Of a stretch of DNA of 64,000 nt, positions 53,639-62,018 are shown piece after piece (positions within the stretch are counted from its first letter, which is position 1; the number at the start of each line of letters is the position of its first letter). The DNA is from Trebonia sp963777905 (GTDB taxonomy: Bacteria > Actinomycetota > Actinomycetes > Streptosporangiales > Streptosporangiaceae). Below the pieces are notes generated by a model that ran no database searches, was not told the DNA's origin, and saw only the letters and a list, made by a program, of their open reading frames with translations. The translations under genes and the position numbers were made by a program. Where the stretch lies: contig CAVZSM010000017.1 in the NCBI GenBank assembly GCA_963777905.1, positions 428,357 through 492,356 on the forward strand, read 5' to 3'.

Positions 53639-56092
53639 CTACTGGGGGGTGGTAGCCGCCGGCTGGGGGGGCCGGCGGGCTCGCGTCGGGTTCGTATCGA
53701 TCCAGTCCCGTAGTTCTTCGGATACGAGATCGACGCCGATGCGGCCCGCCCGGTCGTCGAGGTCACGGAAAATGCATTCGCCGTTGCCGAGGGAACGGAG
53801 CACGGCCTTGTGCTCCTCGGACGGCTCCAGGCCAAGCAGCGACAGCACGTTCGCCACCTCGCCGCGTTCCGACGAGCGGAACGCGAAAACGCTGGACAGG
53901 CAGTTGGTCACCTGCTCGTTGAGCAGGTCGCCCGCGTTCTGTGAGATCAGGACCAGCGCCGTGTTCCGCGACCGGCCCATGCGGGAGACCTCGGGAACCA
54001 GCTTGGCGCCCTCGGGGGTGGACGTGATCGCCCACGCCTCGTCGAGGAAGATCGCCTTCAGCGCGGTGCGCTCGACAGTGTTCATCAGCCGACGGGCGAA
54101 CTGGGAGACCAGGTACAGCAGCGCGACGGACAACCGCTGCTCGTAGGAGTAGTCGTCACGGCCCGTCGTGGTGTCCGGCAGGGTGAGCCCGCCGAGCGTG
54201 AACACGGTCGTCCAGCCCTCCGCGTCGATCTGCTGCCCGCCTGAGGGCGCGAAACAGAGCCTGGCCAGCCGCATCTCCGAGATCGAGCGCATCACCGCGC
54301 CCAGGTTCTTCCACGCGGGGTTGTCGGACTCCTCCAGGTGGCGCACGACCTTGCCGAGGCTCGGCCGCTGGCCGCCCGCCACGGCGCCGACCGCCTGGAT
54401 CATCGCGCTCTCCCGCTCCTCGCTCATCCGGGGCAGCAGCAGGCGCAGCGTCTCCGTCGCCATCGTGCGCTTTTCCGCGAGGTCGTCGCCGAACGAGAAC
54501 GGGTCGAGCAGCCCCGCCGCCGCCGAGCCGAGCGGCAGTACCCGGGCCTTGCGCCCGGACTTCGAGAGGAACTCGATGAGCGGCTCGGCGTCGCCCTTCG
54601 GGTCGATGACGGCGATCGTCGAGCCGCGCAGCGCGAGCTGGTAGATGAGGAGCATCGCCAGCGTGGTCTTGCCACCGCCGGGCTCGCCGGTGATGGCGAC
54701 GGCCGTCGGCCTGTTCCGCGCCGCCGCGACCATTGGGTCGAAGTGCACCACCGAGCGGGCCCTGCCCAGGGTCTCGCCGATATACGGCCCGATCCAGCCG
54801 ACGCCGTCGGCGATCCGGTCGCCGAGTTCGACGGTCGCCGTGGGCATGCCGCCGGCGATCGTGTACAGCGGCTGGCGCTGCACGTAAGAGCTGAGCCTGA
54901 TCCGTTCCCCCGGCAGCGACTCCGTCAGCAGCGAGAACTGGTCGCCAGTGGAGTTGACCAGGTCGATGCCGATGTCGCGGTAGTGCTCGGTGACCGCCTC
55001 TACGCGGCGCAGGCACAGGTCGCGGGTCGGCGCGGTGACGATCAGCCGGTGCCAGCCGTAGACGAACGGCAGCCGCTCCTTGGTGATGCCGTGCTCGAGC
55101 ATCCGCGCGGCCGCGATCTGCTCGGCGAGCGCGATCGGCGCCTCCGCGCCCGCCTCCCTGATGTGCGTGTCCATGTCGCGGGCGTGCGCGAGCCGCCGGC
55201 CCACGTCCTTGCTCGCCTTGGCCGGCGAGATCAGGTGCATCCGGGAGCTGACCTCGACGGGGAACGGCAGCGAGTCCGCGTGGTGCAGCCACGGTTCGCC
55301 GTCAGGGAAGCTCATGAGGTCGGGGAACCTGGAGAACGACAGGAACGCCGCGTACGACTCTCCCTCGACGTGCTCAAGCCGCAGCAGCGTCCGGCCGTTG
55401 TGCACCTGGCCCTCGTACAGCTGCTCGACCTCGCCGGGCCCCCACCTCCTGCGCCGCGCCGCGGACGGCGGCGGGTCGTTGAGCGACCCCATCAGCGTGT
55501 GCCGTACCAGCCACGCCACCTCCCGGGAGGTGGCGTGGCGCGCGGCGAGCGCGCTCGAGTTGAGCGCCCGGCCGAGCCGCTCGGCCTGGTCGGTCCACTT
55601 CCCGATCTCCCCGGAGGGCACGGCCTCGTCGTCGATGCCGAGGGTCCGCTCGGCGGTCCGGTAGGTGGTGAACAACTGCGTGAACAAGCCGCCGGTCAGC
55701 TGTGCCCGCATGCTGCGCTGGCCGAGCCTGACCCCGAGGTAGATCTCCTTCGACCAGAAGTCCTTCGCCCACACGTGCTGGTAGATCTGGTCCAGGTACT
55801 CCCGCCAGCCCGGGCCGCCGTCCGACGTGGCGTCCAGGCCGGTCGCCCACTCCACCGCCGGGTACGGCCGGTGCGCGATCCGCAGGTGCACCTCGGCGTC
55901 CTGCATCCGGATCGCCGCGAGCGCCACGGTGATGTTCGTCGCCAGCGCCTCGCGCTCCTCCGGCGTGGTGAACTCGTAGCACACCGACGGCACGCGATAG
56001 TACGCCCAGGCGTGCGTGTCGGTCAGCAGCACCCGGTCATCGAAGTATCGGATCGCCAGGCGGCTACGGCCCTTCGACTTCTTGGTCACCAC
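53639..56092 (-). CDS. VirB4/TraG-like secretion ATPase
   Basis: An 817-residue ATPase of the VirB4 type that powers type IV secretion. It has Walker A GEPGGGKTTLAML, IAVIDPKGDAEPL following the P-loop, Walker B AIFLDEAWAI and the late motif LVLISQNAGDLLNEQV. The N-terminal half (to about residue 440) has the VirB4 N-domain character, including RHTLMGSLNDPP and FVYGWHRLIVTAPT. It is soluble but probably membrane-associated through neighbours. The gene lies 26 bases upstream of the VirB6-like gene and 16 bases downstream of the MinD-like gene. Confidence 0.9.
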   Translation of the reverse strand: MVTKKSKGRSRLAIRYFDDRVLLTDTHAWAYYRVPSVCYEFTTPEEREALATNITVALAAIRMQDAEVHLRIAHRPYPAVEWATGLDATSDGGPGWREYLDQIYQHVWAKDFWSKEIYLGVRLGQRSMRAQLTGGLFTQLFTTYRTAERTLGIDDEAVPSGEIGKWTDQAERLGRALNSSALAARHATSREVAWLVRHTLMGSLNDPPPSAARRRRWGPGEVEQLYEGQVHNGRTLLRLEHVEGESYAAFLSFSRFPDLMSFPDGEPWLHHADSLPFPVEVSSRMHLISPAKASKDVGRRLAHARDMDTHIREAGAEAPIALAEQIAAARMLEHGITKERLPFVYGWHRLIVTAPTRDLCLRRVEAVTEHYRDIGIDLVNSTGDQFSLLTESLPGERIRLSSYVQRQPLYTIAGGMPTATVELGDRIADGVGWIGPYIGETLGRARSVVHFDPMVAAARNRPTAVAITGEPGGGKTTLAMLLIYQLALRGSTIAVIDPKGDAEPLIEFLSKSGRKARVLPLGSAAAGLLDPFSFGDDLAEKRTMATETLRLLLPRMSEERESAMIQAVGAVAGGQRPSLGKVVRHLEESDNPAWKNLGAVMRSISEMRLARLCFAPSGGQQIDAEGWTTVFTLGGLTLPDTTTGRDDYSYEQRLSVALLYLVSQFARRLMNTVERTALKAIFLDEAWAITSTPEGAKLVPEVSRMGRSRNTALVLISQNAGDLLNEQVTNCLSSVFAFRSSERGEVANVLSLLGLEPSEEHKAVLRSLGNGECIFRDLDDRAGRIGVDLVSEELRDWIDTNPTRARRPPQPAATTPQ

Positions 56093-56108
56093 GTCTCCGT
56101 CTTGTCGG

Positions 56109-58163
56109 TCATTGGCTTGTCCGTACCGGCGCGGCGGCCATGCCGGCCACCAGGACTCCCGCGAGCGCGGTATAGGCGACGCGGGTCTGCGGGCGAAGAG
56201 CGGACGGGTCCGCGACCTCGACGGGCAGCATGTCGTCCCAGGGCACCCGGACGATCGCGCAGCAGCGGCCGCGCGCCACCGACTCGGCGTGCGCGACGTC
56301 GGCCAGGCTGCGCCTGCTGACGCCGTTGATCACCGTCACCGAGTGGTCCGCGAGCTCCGCGAAACCGTGCGTGTCCAGCCAGTCCCTGGTGTCGGCGAGC
56401 GCGCCGGCCCCGTCGATGCTGGCCGGCACCACGATGACCAGCTGGTCGGCAATCTTCAGCAGCTTCATCAGGCCCGCGGCGCCGGGGTCGAGCATGGCCA
56501 GCGAGTAGTGCCTGGTCAGCTGTACGGCGAGCTCCAGCTCGTCGCCGTCCCTGAGCGGATCGCGGGACGCGATGACGTCGAGCCGCGCGGGGACGGTCTT
56601 CGGAGTCGGGCTAAGCCCGTCCGGGCGCGCCCTCATGGCACCCTGCGGCGGTCGGCCGCTGAGCATGTCATCCAGCCAGCCAGCCGGCGCGCTGTAGCGC
56701 GCCAGCGTGCCGTCGTGCAGGTCCACCGCGGCTACCGGCTCTTCCCTGAGGCTGGCCAGGATGTGGCCGGTCATCAGCGTGGTGACGCTCTGCCCCGCGC
56801 CGCTGGTGCAGCCGAGCATGAGCACGCGCTGCGGCGTTTTGAGCGGCAGCCTGGCCCTGGCCCGGTCCAGCGCCTCCTGGTCACGCTTGCCGGGCCCCTG
56901 CCCGGTACCCGCGACGATCTTGACCTTGCCGTGCCAGGTCAGGTTACGGTCCTTGGAAGGACCGCTCAGCGCCCGCTCGATCGACGGCACGGCCAGCGGC
57001 ACCGCGTCGGCCACCGCCTTAACGACCGGCACCTGCGGCGCCGCTACGACTTCGTGAACAACCTCTAGCGCGCGAGGCTCATCGGCCTCTTCAGCCTCAA
57101 CCTCTGGGGCCTCGGCATGCTCTTCCGCCGGCTCGTCAGCCGGAATCTGCGATTTGTCCCCGGTTTCTGTCGTCAGGGCAGCAGAAAACAGGGACAAATC
57201 GGCGGGCTCCGGCCGCGCCGTCGGCCATGCCAAGGCGGGGTTGACCGGCGGGACAGGTGCGGGTGGCACGAGCCGCTGAGCCGGCCCGTCATGCGATATC
57301 TCAACGCGCGGCGCGCCGCCCGACGGAGCAGGCGGCGGGCTTGACCGCACGTTGCCCAGACCGGGTGCCGGCGCCGCCGGGCCGAGGTCGGCCGCCGAAG
57401 GCGGCGACAGAGCCTGGTCGACGTCTGCGGCGGCAGGAGCCTGAGCAGCCGGGTCGACCTCCGGGACGACGTGCACCCACGTGGCCGGCTCGCCGACAAC
57501 AGCGACAGGCGGCGCGTCCGAGTCAACCTCTGGAGTGGCAGGAGCCGCGTCAAACTGGGACGAAGATGGTGCCGAGATCGCAGGCTCAACGTCTGCGGCG
57601 GCAGGGGCCTGGGCAGCCGGGTCGACCTCAGGGGCGGCGTGCACCCATGTGGCCGGCTCGCCGACAAGAGCGACAGGCGGCGCGTCGGGGTCATCCTCCG
57701 GGGTGGCAGGCGCCGCGTGCAACTCGGACGAAGCAGGTGCCGAGGTCGCAGGCTCAACATCTGCGGCGACGGGGGCCTGATCGGGCAGGTCGACCTCAGG
57801 GGTAGCGGGTGCCGGCGTGGCCGCCTCGCCGTCAGGGGTGGTGGCGGACGATGGCGTGTCCTGGGCAACTTCTGGGCTGACCGGCCCAAGGGGTGCGTCC
57901 AGCCCAACGTCCTGGGCGGCGTGTACCGGCGGGGCCTGGTCCTCGTCTGGGGCTGCCGACGTCGAGGGGGCCTGGGACGGAGAGAGTACCGGTGCGGCCA
58001 GGTAGGCGTATGAGGCGACGTGCACCGGCCCGCCTAGGTCGATGTCCAGGGCGGGATGTACCGGCAGGGCCGCGTGCGCCGGCGTCGTCGGTTCGACGTC
58101 CGGCGCGGGCAGCGAGGCCGGGTAGACGTCTGGCGTGGCGTGGGCTGGGAGGTCAGACGACAT
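56109..58163 (-). CDS. MinD/ParA-like ATPase with long repetitive N-terminus
   Basis: About 684 residues from the ATG at 58163; the frame is open farther to 58370 (GTG) and beyond. Residues 1-420 are Ala/Pro/Asp/Val-rich with two to three 56-residue repeats (units containing EPATWVH.PEVDPAAQAP). The C-terminal 260 residues are a SIMIBI-type ATPase: VLMLGCTSGAGQSVTTLMTG in place of the P-loop, AAVDLHDGT, YSLAMLDPGAAGLM and QLVIVVPASIDGAGAL. The P-loop Lys is Gln. It may position or regulate the secretion ATPase. The start and its junction with the upstream gene are unsure because of a frame break there. Confidence 0.75.
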   Translation of the reverse strand: MSSDLPAHATPDVYPASLPAPDVEPTTPAHAALPVHPALDIDLGGPVHVASYAYLAAPVLSPSQAPSTSAAPDEDQAPPVHAAQDVGLDAPLGPVSPEVAQDTPSSATTPDGEAATPAPATPEVDLPDQAPVAADVEPATSAPASSELHAAPATPEDDPDAPPVALVGEPATWVHAAPEVDPAAQAPAAADVEPAISAPSSSQFDAAPATPEVDSDAPPVAVVGEPATWVHVVPEVDPAAQAPAAADVDQALSPPSAADLGPAAPAPGLGNVRSSPPPAPSGGAPRVEISHDGPAQRLVPPAPVPPVNPALAWPTARPEPADLSLFSAALTTETGDKSQIPADEPAEEHAEAPEVEAEEADEPRALEVVHEVVAAPQVPVVKAVADAVPLAVPSIERALSGPSKDRNLTWHGKVKIVAGTGQGPGKRDQEALDRARARLPLKTPQRVLMLGCTSGAGQSVTTLMTGHILASLREEPVAAVDLHDGTLARYSAPAGWLDDMLSGRPPQGAMRARPDGLSPTPKTVPARLDVIASRDPLRDGDELELAVQLTRHYSLAMLDPGAAGLMKLLKIADQLVIVVPASIDGAGALADTRDWLDTHGFAELADHSVTVINGVSRRSLADVAHAESVARGRCCAIVRVPWDDMLPVEVADPSALRPQTRVAYTALAGVLVAGMAAAPVRTSQ

Positions 58164-58180
58164 CGGGGCCGCGACCGAAC

Positions 58181-59191
58181 CTAGTGGCGGCGCGGACCTG
58201 ATGGCCGGCATTCGCCACGCCGGTCCCGCCTGGCCCGGGCGGTCAGGTCCTCCCGGCCATGACCGGGCTCTTCCTTCTTGATCCGAAGGCGGGAGGCTGC
58301 CAAACCGCGGCCGACGGGGTTCCGCTGGCCGCAGCGCGACGCCTGGCGGAAGCTCTGGGGCCTGCCCCACAGGCCTCGACCGCAGCCCGGACAGCCGGAA
58401 CCGGCTAGGCTTCGCCGCCTGGTCCTCCGTGCCCGTCGTCTGAGCGCGCGGCGGCTGCTCGGCTGGCCAGGACCGCGTCTCCTCGGGGAGCTCATCGTGC
58501 CGCGCGGCCTCGCGTTGCTGTGCCGCCCAGTCCTGCCGGGGCGGCCGCGTCCTCTTGCCAGGCGGGCGCTGCCTGCCGGACGTGCCCGGCGCAGGAACCC
58601 GCGGCGAATCCCGGTCCCCCGCGCCCGGACACGGGACCGGGAGTTCGCCGCCGTCGCGGGGGCGGCGGCTAGCGCGGAAGCGGCGGCCAACGGCGCGTTG
58701 CCTTCGGCGGGATCACCAGTAACCGTGGCGGCGACACCGCGGCGGGCCAGCGCGTTCCGTCCGCGCAGCGCCACGGTGCCCGCGGCTGCCCTGGCCGTGG
58801 CCGCCTTGCGCCGCTGCGGCGCCTGGCGGGCATGCCACACGCGGGCGGTGACCACCATCTGGTCTTTTTCGTTGAGCGGCGTGAGCCGGGTCCAGACGCG
58901 CGGCTCAGTCAGGTAGCGGACCTGGGATTCCACGAGTTCGGGCAGCCGCTTATTCTCGATGACCGGCCGGGTGGTGAGCCACGTAAGCAGGCCAGGCGGC
59001 AGCACATACAGCCATACCAGGGTGTGATTGAATGGCAGCCCTATCGCGATCAGGAAAACGATATAGGGCACCGTAATCCCGACGAATACGGCGATCCAGT
59101 TGATTGGCAGCGGCATAGGCAGCCGGAAGTCGTACAGCTTGTACAGCCGCTTTTCTATTCGCCATATATTCGTATAAGTAGGCAGGTCCAC
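58181..59191 (-). CDS. TcpE-like membrane protein with uncertain C-terminus
   Basis: The first 130 residues are clear: MDLPTYTNIWRIEKRLYKLY, then two membrane helices (INWIAVFVGITVPYIVFLIAIG and a second), then RPVIENKRLPELVESQVRYL, the pattern of TcpE-family conjugation proteins. The remaining 200 residues are low complexity, and after about residue 180 the frame becomes Arg-rich and unlikely. The alternative frame from about 58660 downward reads sensibly (for example QDWAAQQREAARHDELPEET) and continues into the MinD-like frame. So a one-base deletion near 58640-58680 is likely, with either a true separate stop lost or a fused protein. Confidence 0.72.
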   Translation of the reverse strand: MDLPTYTNIWRIEKRLYKLYDFRLPMPLPINWIAVFVGITVPYIVFLIAIGLPFNHTLVWLYVLPPGLLTWLTTRPVIENKRLPELVESQVRYLTEPRVWTRLTPLNEKDQMVVTARVWHARQAPQRRKAATARAAAGTVALRGRNALARRGVAATVTGDPAEGNAPLAAASALAAAPATAANSRSRVRARGTGIRRGFLRRARPAGSARLARGRGRPGRTGRHSNARPRGTMSSPRRRGPGQPSSRRALRRRARRTRRRSLAGSGCPGCGRGLWGRPQSFRQASRCGQRNPVGRGLAASRLRIKKEEPGHGREDLTARARRDRRGECRPSGPRRH

Positions 59192-59218
59192 TAATCAGCG
59201 CTCCGCTTCGAGAAATCG

Positions 59219-59479
59219 TCAGTGGACCCCAAGCGCATTTGCTATTCCCGTAGCCAGTGTCTGGACTATGCTGGGGGTGTAGAAGATCACGGCGATCGCG
59301 ACGGCGAGGACGATGAATTGCACGAACCGGGTGATCTCGCGAGTGAACAGGAAGAAGAGCGCGACGATGCCGACTATCCCCAGGAACAGCGGCCCGAAAA
59401 GGCTCTGTAGATACGTGACTAGGCCTTGGGTACTGATCGCCGCTTGCGGGGCCGCCGCGGCGAGGATCTGAACTGACAT
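59219..59479 (-). CDS. Small two-helix membrane protein of the secretion operon
   Basis: An 86-residue protein. Helices: LFGPLFLGIVGIVALFFLF and FIVLAVAIAVIFYTPSIVQT, with a short polar N-terminus and C-terminus. The size and layout recall small pilin-like or TcpD-like subunits of type IV systems. ATG 59479 has GAAGGGAAGG just upstream; the TTG before it is less likely. It lies 27 bases upstream of the TcpE-like gene. Confidence 0.75.
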   Translation of the reverse strand: MSVQILAAAAPQAAISTQGLVTYLQSLFGPLFLGIVGIVALFFLFTREITRFVQFIVLAVAIAVIFYTPSIVQTLATGIANALGVH

Positions 59480-59603
59480 CAACCTTCCCTTCCGTGGACA
59501 TCAGTGAGCTGTCCGGGATGCCTTAGGCCCGGGGCAGGCCTCCTGGCACCCTCGGTCGTACATATGCCGCTGCACGGCACGACCAAGGGTGACGTGAACC
59601 AGG

Positions 59604-60596
59604 TCATTGGGTCCCCATCGGCTGCGTAGATGCACGGATCTCCCTTACATACCATCTCCCGCCTGGCTGGTCGATTACCGAGACATCGTAAGTTGCCGCG
59701 AGTTGCGGTGCAGCCTGGCTGACCTGGCCATACAGCACCCAGTTGACCGTCACCGTGATGTCGCGTGTCGCGCCTCCCCGCGGGACGGTGATGCTGGCGA
59801 TCGACCCGAAGCTCACCGCGCCGCCGAGCCCGCCGACCGAGGCCCCCGGCGCGAGGAAGCGGTTCAGCGTGGCCTGGTCGCCGCTTGCGTACGCCTGGAA
59901 GAAGGCCGGCAGCTGACTCGCCAGCGCGCTCTGCGCGGCTGGATCGGAAGCGGCCGACGGCGAGTTCGGCGGGGACACGACCGACGGCGTGGGAAGCCAG
60001 GCCGGTTCGCCAGACACTACTATTCCGCGGCCGGACGCATAAAGCGGCACGCCGATCTCGATCAAACTGCCGTTGACCGTAGCGAGAATCGTTACCACCG
60101 CCGTATGGGCGCTGCGCGCGTCCACACCTGCTACCTGCTCTGACTCGAGCTGCATTGTCCCGGCGCCGTTCCAGCCGAATTGGGGCTGCAGCGCGCGTAC
60201 ATTGGCCGGGATAAATGCGGCGAGCTCGCGTGCTCGCGCGGTCGCATTATTGGGACTGAAGTTCAGGTAGACCTGACCGAACTGAAGAGCATAAGCGGAA
60301 CCGAGCGTCACAGGAAAGGACGGCCCGGAAGGCACTGGGGTAGCAGCCGCGCCATTCCCGGAGGAAGTGGAGGAAGGCGTCTCATTCAGCACGATCGCCG
60401 AGATGCCGCGATAGCCGATTATGAGAATCGCCGCCCAGAGCACGATCCGCATGGGCCACAGCAGCCAGCGTCCGCCGCTGCCGCTCCACAACGGCTTCGC
60501 AGCCAGCGCGCCTCGTCCAGCCATCGGCGATCCGCCACCGTACTCAGGTGACTCCGTACCGCTGTCGAGGCTAGCGACGCTAGGCCTGGGTGACAT
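59604..60596 (-). CDS. TcpC-like bitopic conjugation-type protein
   Basis: A 330-residue protein and first gene of the operon. It has a cytoplasmic N-terminus, one helix (LLWPMRIVLWAAILIIGYRG) and an extracytoplasmic part with two NTF2-like domains: FPVTLGSAYALQFGQVYLNF onward and LASQLPAFFQAYASGDQATLNRFL onward. TcpC is the VirB8-type scaffold of Gram-positive conjugation systems. ATG 60596 has GGAGGAG five bases upstream; the longer frame to 60722 has no such site. Confidence 0.82.
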   Translation of the reverse strand: MSPRPSVASLDSGTESPEYGGGSPMAGRGALAAKPLWSGSGGRWLLWPMRIVLWAAILIIGYRGISAIVLNETPSSTSSGNGAAATPVPSGPSFPVTLGSAYALQFGQVYLNFSPNNATARARELAAFIPANVRALQPQFGWNGAGTMQLESEQVAGVDARSAHTAVVTILATVNGSLIEIGVPLYASGRGIVVSGEPAWLPTPSVVSPPNSPSAASDPAAQSALASQLPAFFQAYASGDQATLNRFLAPGASVGGLGGAVSFGSIASITVPRGGATRDITVTVNWVLYGQVSQAAPQLAATYDVSVIDQPGGRWYVREIRASTQPMGTQ

Positions 60597-60732
60597 ACAC
60601 TCCTCCGCCCGCGCCCGTGCCTGGACGGCCAGGTACGGGCGCGCTCCCACCTGCCGGTCTCGTGCTCCAGTCTGCGGCAAAAATTCGCCCGATGTGGGGC
60701 ATTTGACCCAAACAAAACGCACGTTTCCATCC

Positions 60733-60775
60733 TGGAGCTATCTCCAGTCACAGCTGTCATGTGGAGTTACCTCCA
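60733..60775. promoter_or_regulatory. Twin palindromes upstream of the secretion operon
   Basis: TGGAGCTATCTCCA at 60733-60746 and TGGAGTTACCTCCA at 60762-60775, consensus TGGAGnTAnCTCCA, followed in both by GTCACAG, so a 29-base direct repeat containing palindromes. They lie 140-180 bases upstream of the first operon gene. Likely binding sites for an unidentified regulator. Confidence 0.55.
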
Positions 60776-60944
60776 GTCACAGATGACTCCGGTTCGGCCC
60801 GCAAAGCCGCAGACCCGTTTGCTGAAAGTAACCCTTCACTCACAGAAACGCAACAGCAGGACTGGCGGTTCATGTCATCGGGCCCCCAATCACCCTCGCG
60901 CGCCGGAGAGCACCGCCGAGTTCCAGGCGAGTATTAGCGCGATG

Positions 60945-60961
60945 TATACGCTAAGTGTATA
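60945..60961 (+). promoter_or_regulatory. Candidate operator TATAC-N7-GTATA
   Basis: Inverted repeat ten bases before the ATG at 60971. Similar GTATA-based palindromes lie before the cytochrome-b-like gene at 61954-61980. Confidence 0.4.
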
Positions 60962-60970
60962 TTCGCGGGT

Positions 60971-61263
60971 ATGAGCTCTGACCTGGCAGTGACGGCCGCC
61001 AGCACTCGCGACGTGGCGGCGGTGGACACGGGTACCCGCCGCTGGCCGCGACGTGCGCTTGCCGCCAGCTGGCTGGTTGCCCTGCCGCTGGTCTTCCTCG
61101 GTACGGTCTCGCGGGCTGGCTGCGCGGGTGGGCGCTCGGCGCGGACAGCAGCGTCTACCGGGCGGTGCTTACCGCGATCGCGATGGCACTGGCTCTACTG
61201 GCTAGTAATTCACTGGCTAGTAATTCCCGAATGACTCCCACTTGCCCGCGAGATGCACCGTGA
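60971..61263 (+). pseudogene. Broken small membrane-protein gene
   Basis: Starts MSSDLAVTAASTRDVAAVDT and enters a membrane helix (RALAASWLVALPLVFL). The frame then becomes Arg/Cys-rich; shifting one base near 61105 gives a sensible continuation RYGLAGWLRGWALGADSSV and a second helix TAIAMALALLASN. The end contains a 15-base tandem duplication (ACTGGCTAGTAATTC at 61197-61211 and 61212-61226) and overlaps the convergent gene. I take it as a decayed or misread gene; function unknown. Confidence 0.4.
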
Positions 61264-61921
61264 GCAGGGCGATCACCAGGCCGGCGAGGAGTGAGGCGAT
61301 CAGCAAGGCCAGCCGGGTGCCGCGGCCGCCGAGGAGGCCGAGGAGTGAGCCGCCGCCGCGTGCCTCGGCGGCGAGCAGCCTCGGCACTCGCGGCACGTAG
61401 GCGAGCACGTGGATGACTATGAAGAAGGCCCAGGCGATAAACGAAATCCTGTGCACCTCCAGCCACCCGCCGGGCGCCCCGTAGCCAGGGCCGGTGACGG
61501 CGAGCATGATGCCTGAGCCGAAGACGCAGGCCGTGAGCAGCAGGATGATCGGCCCTATCACCCGCAGCAGCAGCGCGGGCGGCCCCTTGCGCCGGTACGG
61601 CGCGCTCCCCGTGTAGTAGCGGACGAAACGGTAGAGGACCGATCCGGCCTTGAGGACGACCGGGCCGAGGAGCAGCATCCCGAGGAAGACGTGCAGTGTG
61701 AGCAGGCGGCCGATCCGCAAGATCGTGTAGCACTCGATGGCCAGTCCGATCAGCAGCACCGCCCCGGTCATCGCGGTCAGCCGCTCGTTGCCCTCGGCAC
61801 CGTCCAGCCCTGGAGCAGCCGGGGATTCCTCGGACCCCTCCGGTGCGCCTGGAGAAGAGTGTCCGGACACGCGCCCCCGCGACCGACGGTGCCACGCGAT
61901 TCCCTGACGGGAGCCGACCAC
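61217..61921 (-). CDS. Cytochrome-b-like / DUF4405-type membrane protein
   Basis: A 234-residue protein with a hydrophilic N-terminus and about five helices. Histidines at helix positions (LTLHVFLGMLLLGPVVLK, WLEVHRISFIAWAFFIVIHVLAY) are placed as haem ligands of di-haem cytochrome b-type proteins. The loop VLYRFVRYYTGSAPYRRKGPP is typical of this group. GTG 61921 has AGGAGG six bases upstream. The partner and electron route are not known. A palindrome lies just upstream and is probably its operator. Confidence 0.75.
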   Translation of the reverse strand: MVGSRQGIAWHRRSRGRVSGHSSPGAPEGSEESPAAPGLDGAEGNERLTAMTGAVLLIGLAIECYTILRIGRLLTLHVFLGMLLLGPVVLKAGSVLYRFVRYYTGSAPYRRKGPPALLLRVIGPIILLLTACVFGSGIMLAVTGPGYGAPGGWLEVHRISFIAWAFFIVIHVLAYVPRVPRLLAAEARGGGSLLGLLGGRGTRLALLIASLLAGLVIALLTVHLAGKWESFGNY

Positions 61922-61953
61922 AGTCGTCCTCCTGATGCCGCCCGTTATACGTT

Positions 61954-61980
61954 CTGAGTATATACTCAGAGTATATGAGT
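61954..61980 (-). promoter_or_regulatory. Palindromic operator of the cytochrome-b-like gene
   Basis: A perfect 16-base palindrome CTGAGTATATACTCAG (61954-61969) overlapped by AGTATATGAGT (61970-61980). It is 33 bases before the GTG start, where the promoter should be. Binder not found in the window. Confidence 0.6.
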
Positions 61981-62018
61981 GTCACCTTCGCGGCCATGAT
62001 CACCAGGGCGGAGTGGGG

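Noticed and set aside
49428..60596. A complete integrative conjugative element
   Set aside because: No integrase, excisionase, relaxase, replication gene, att repeats or tRNA target is visible within the window.
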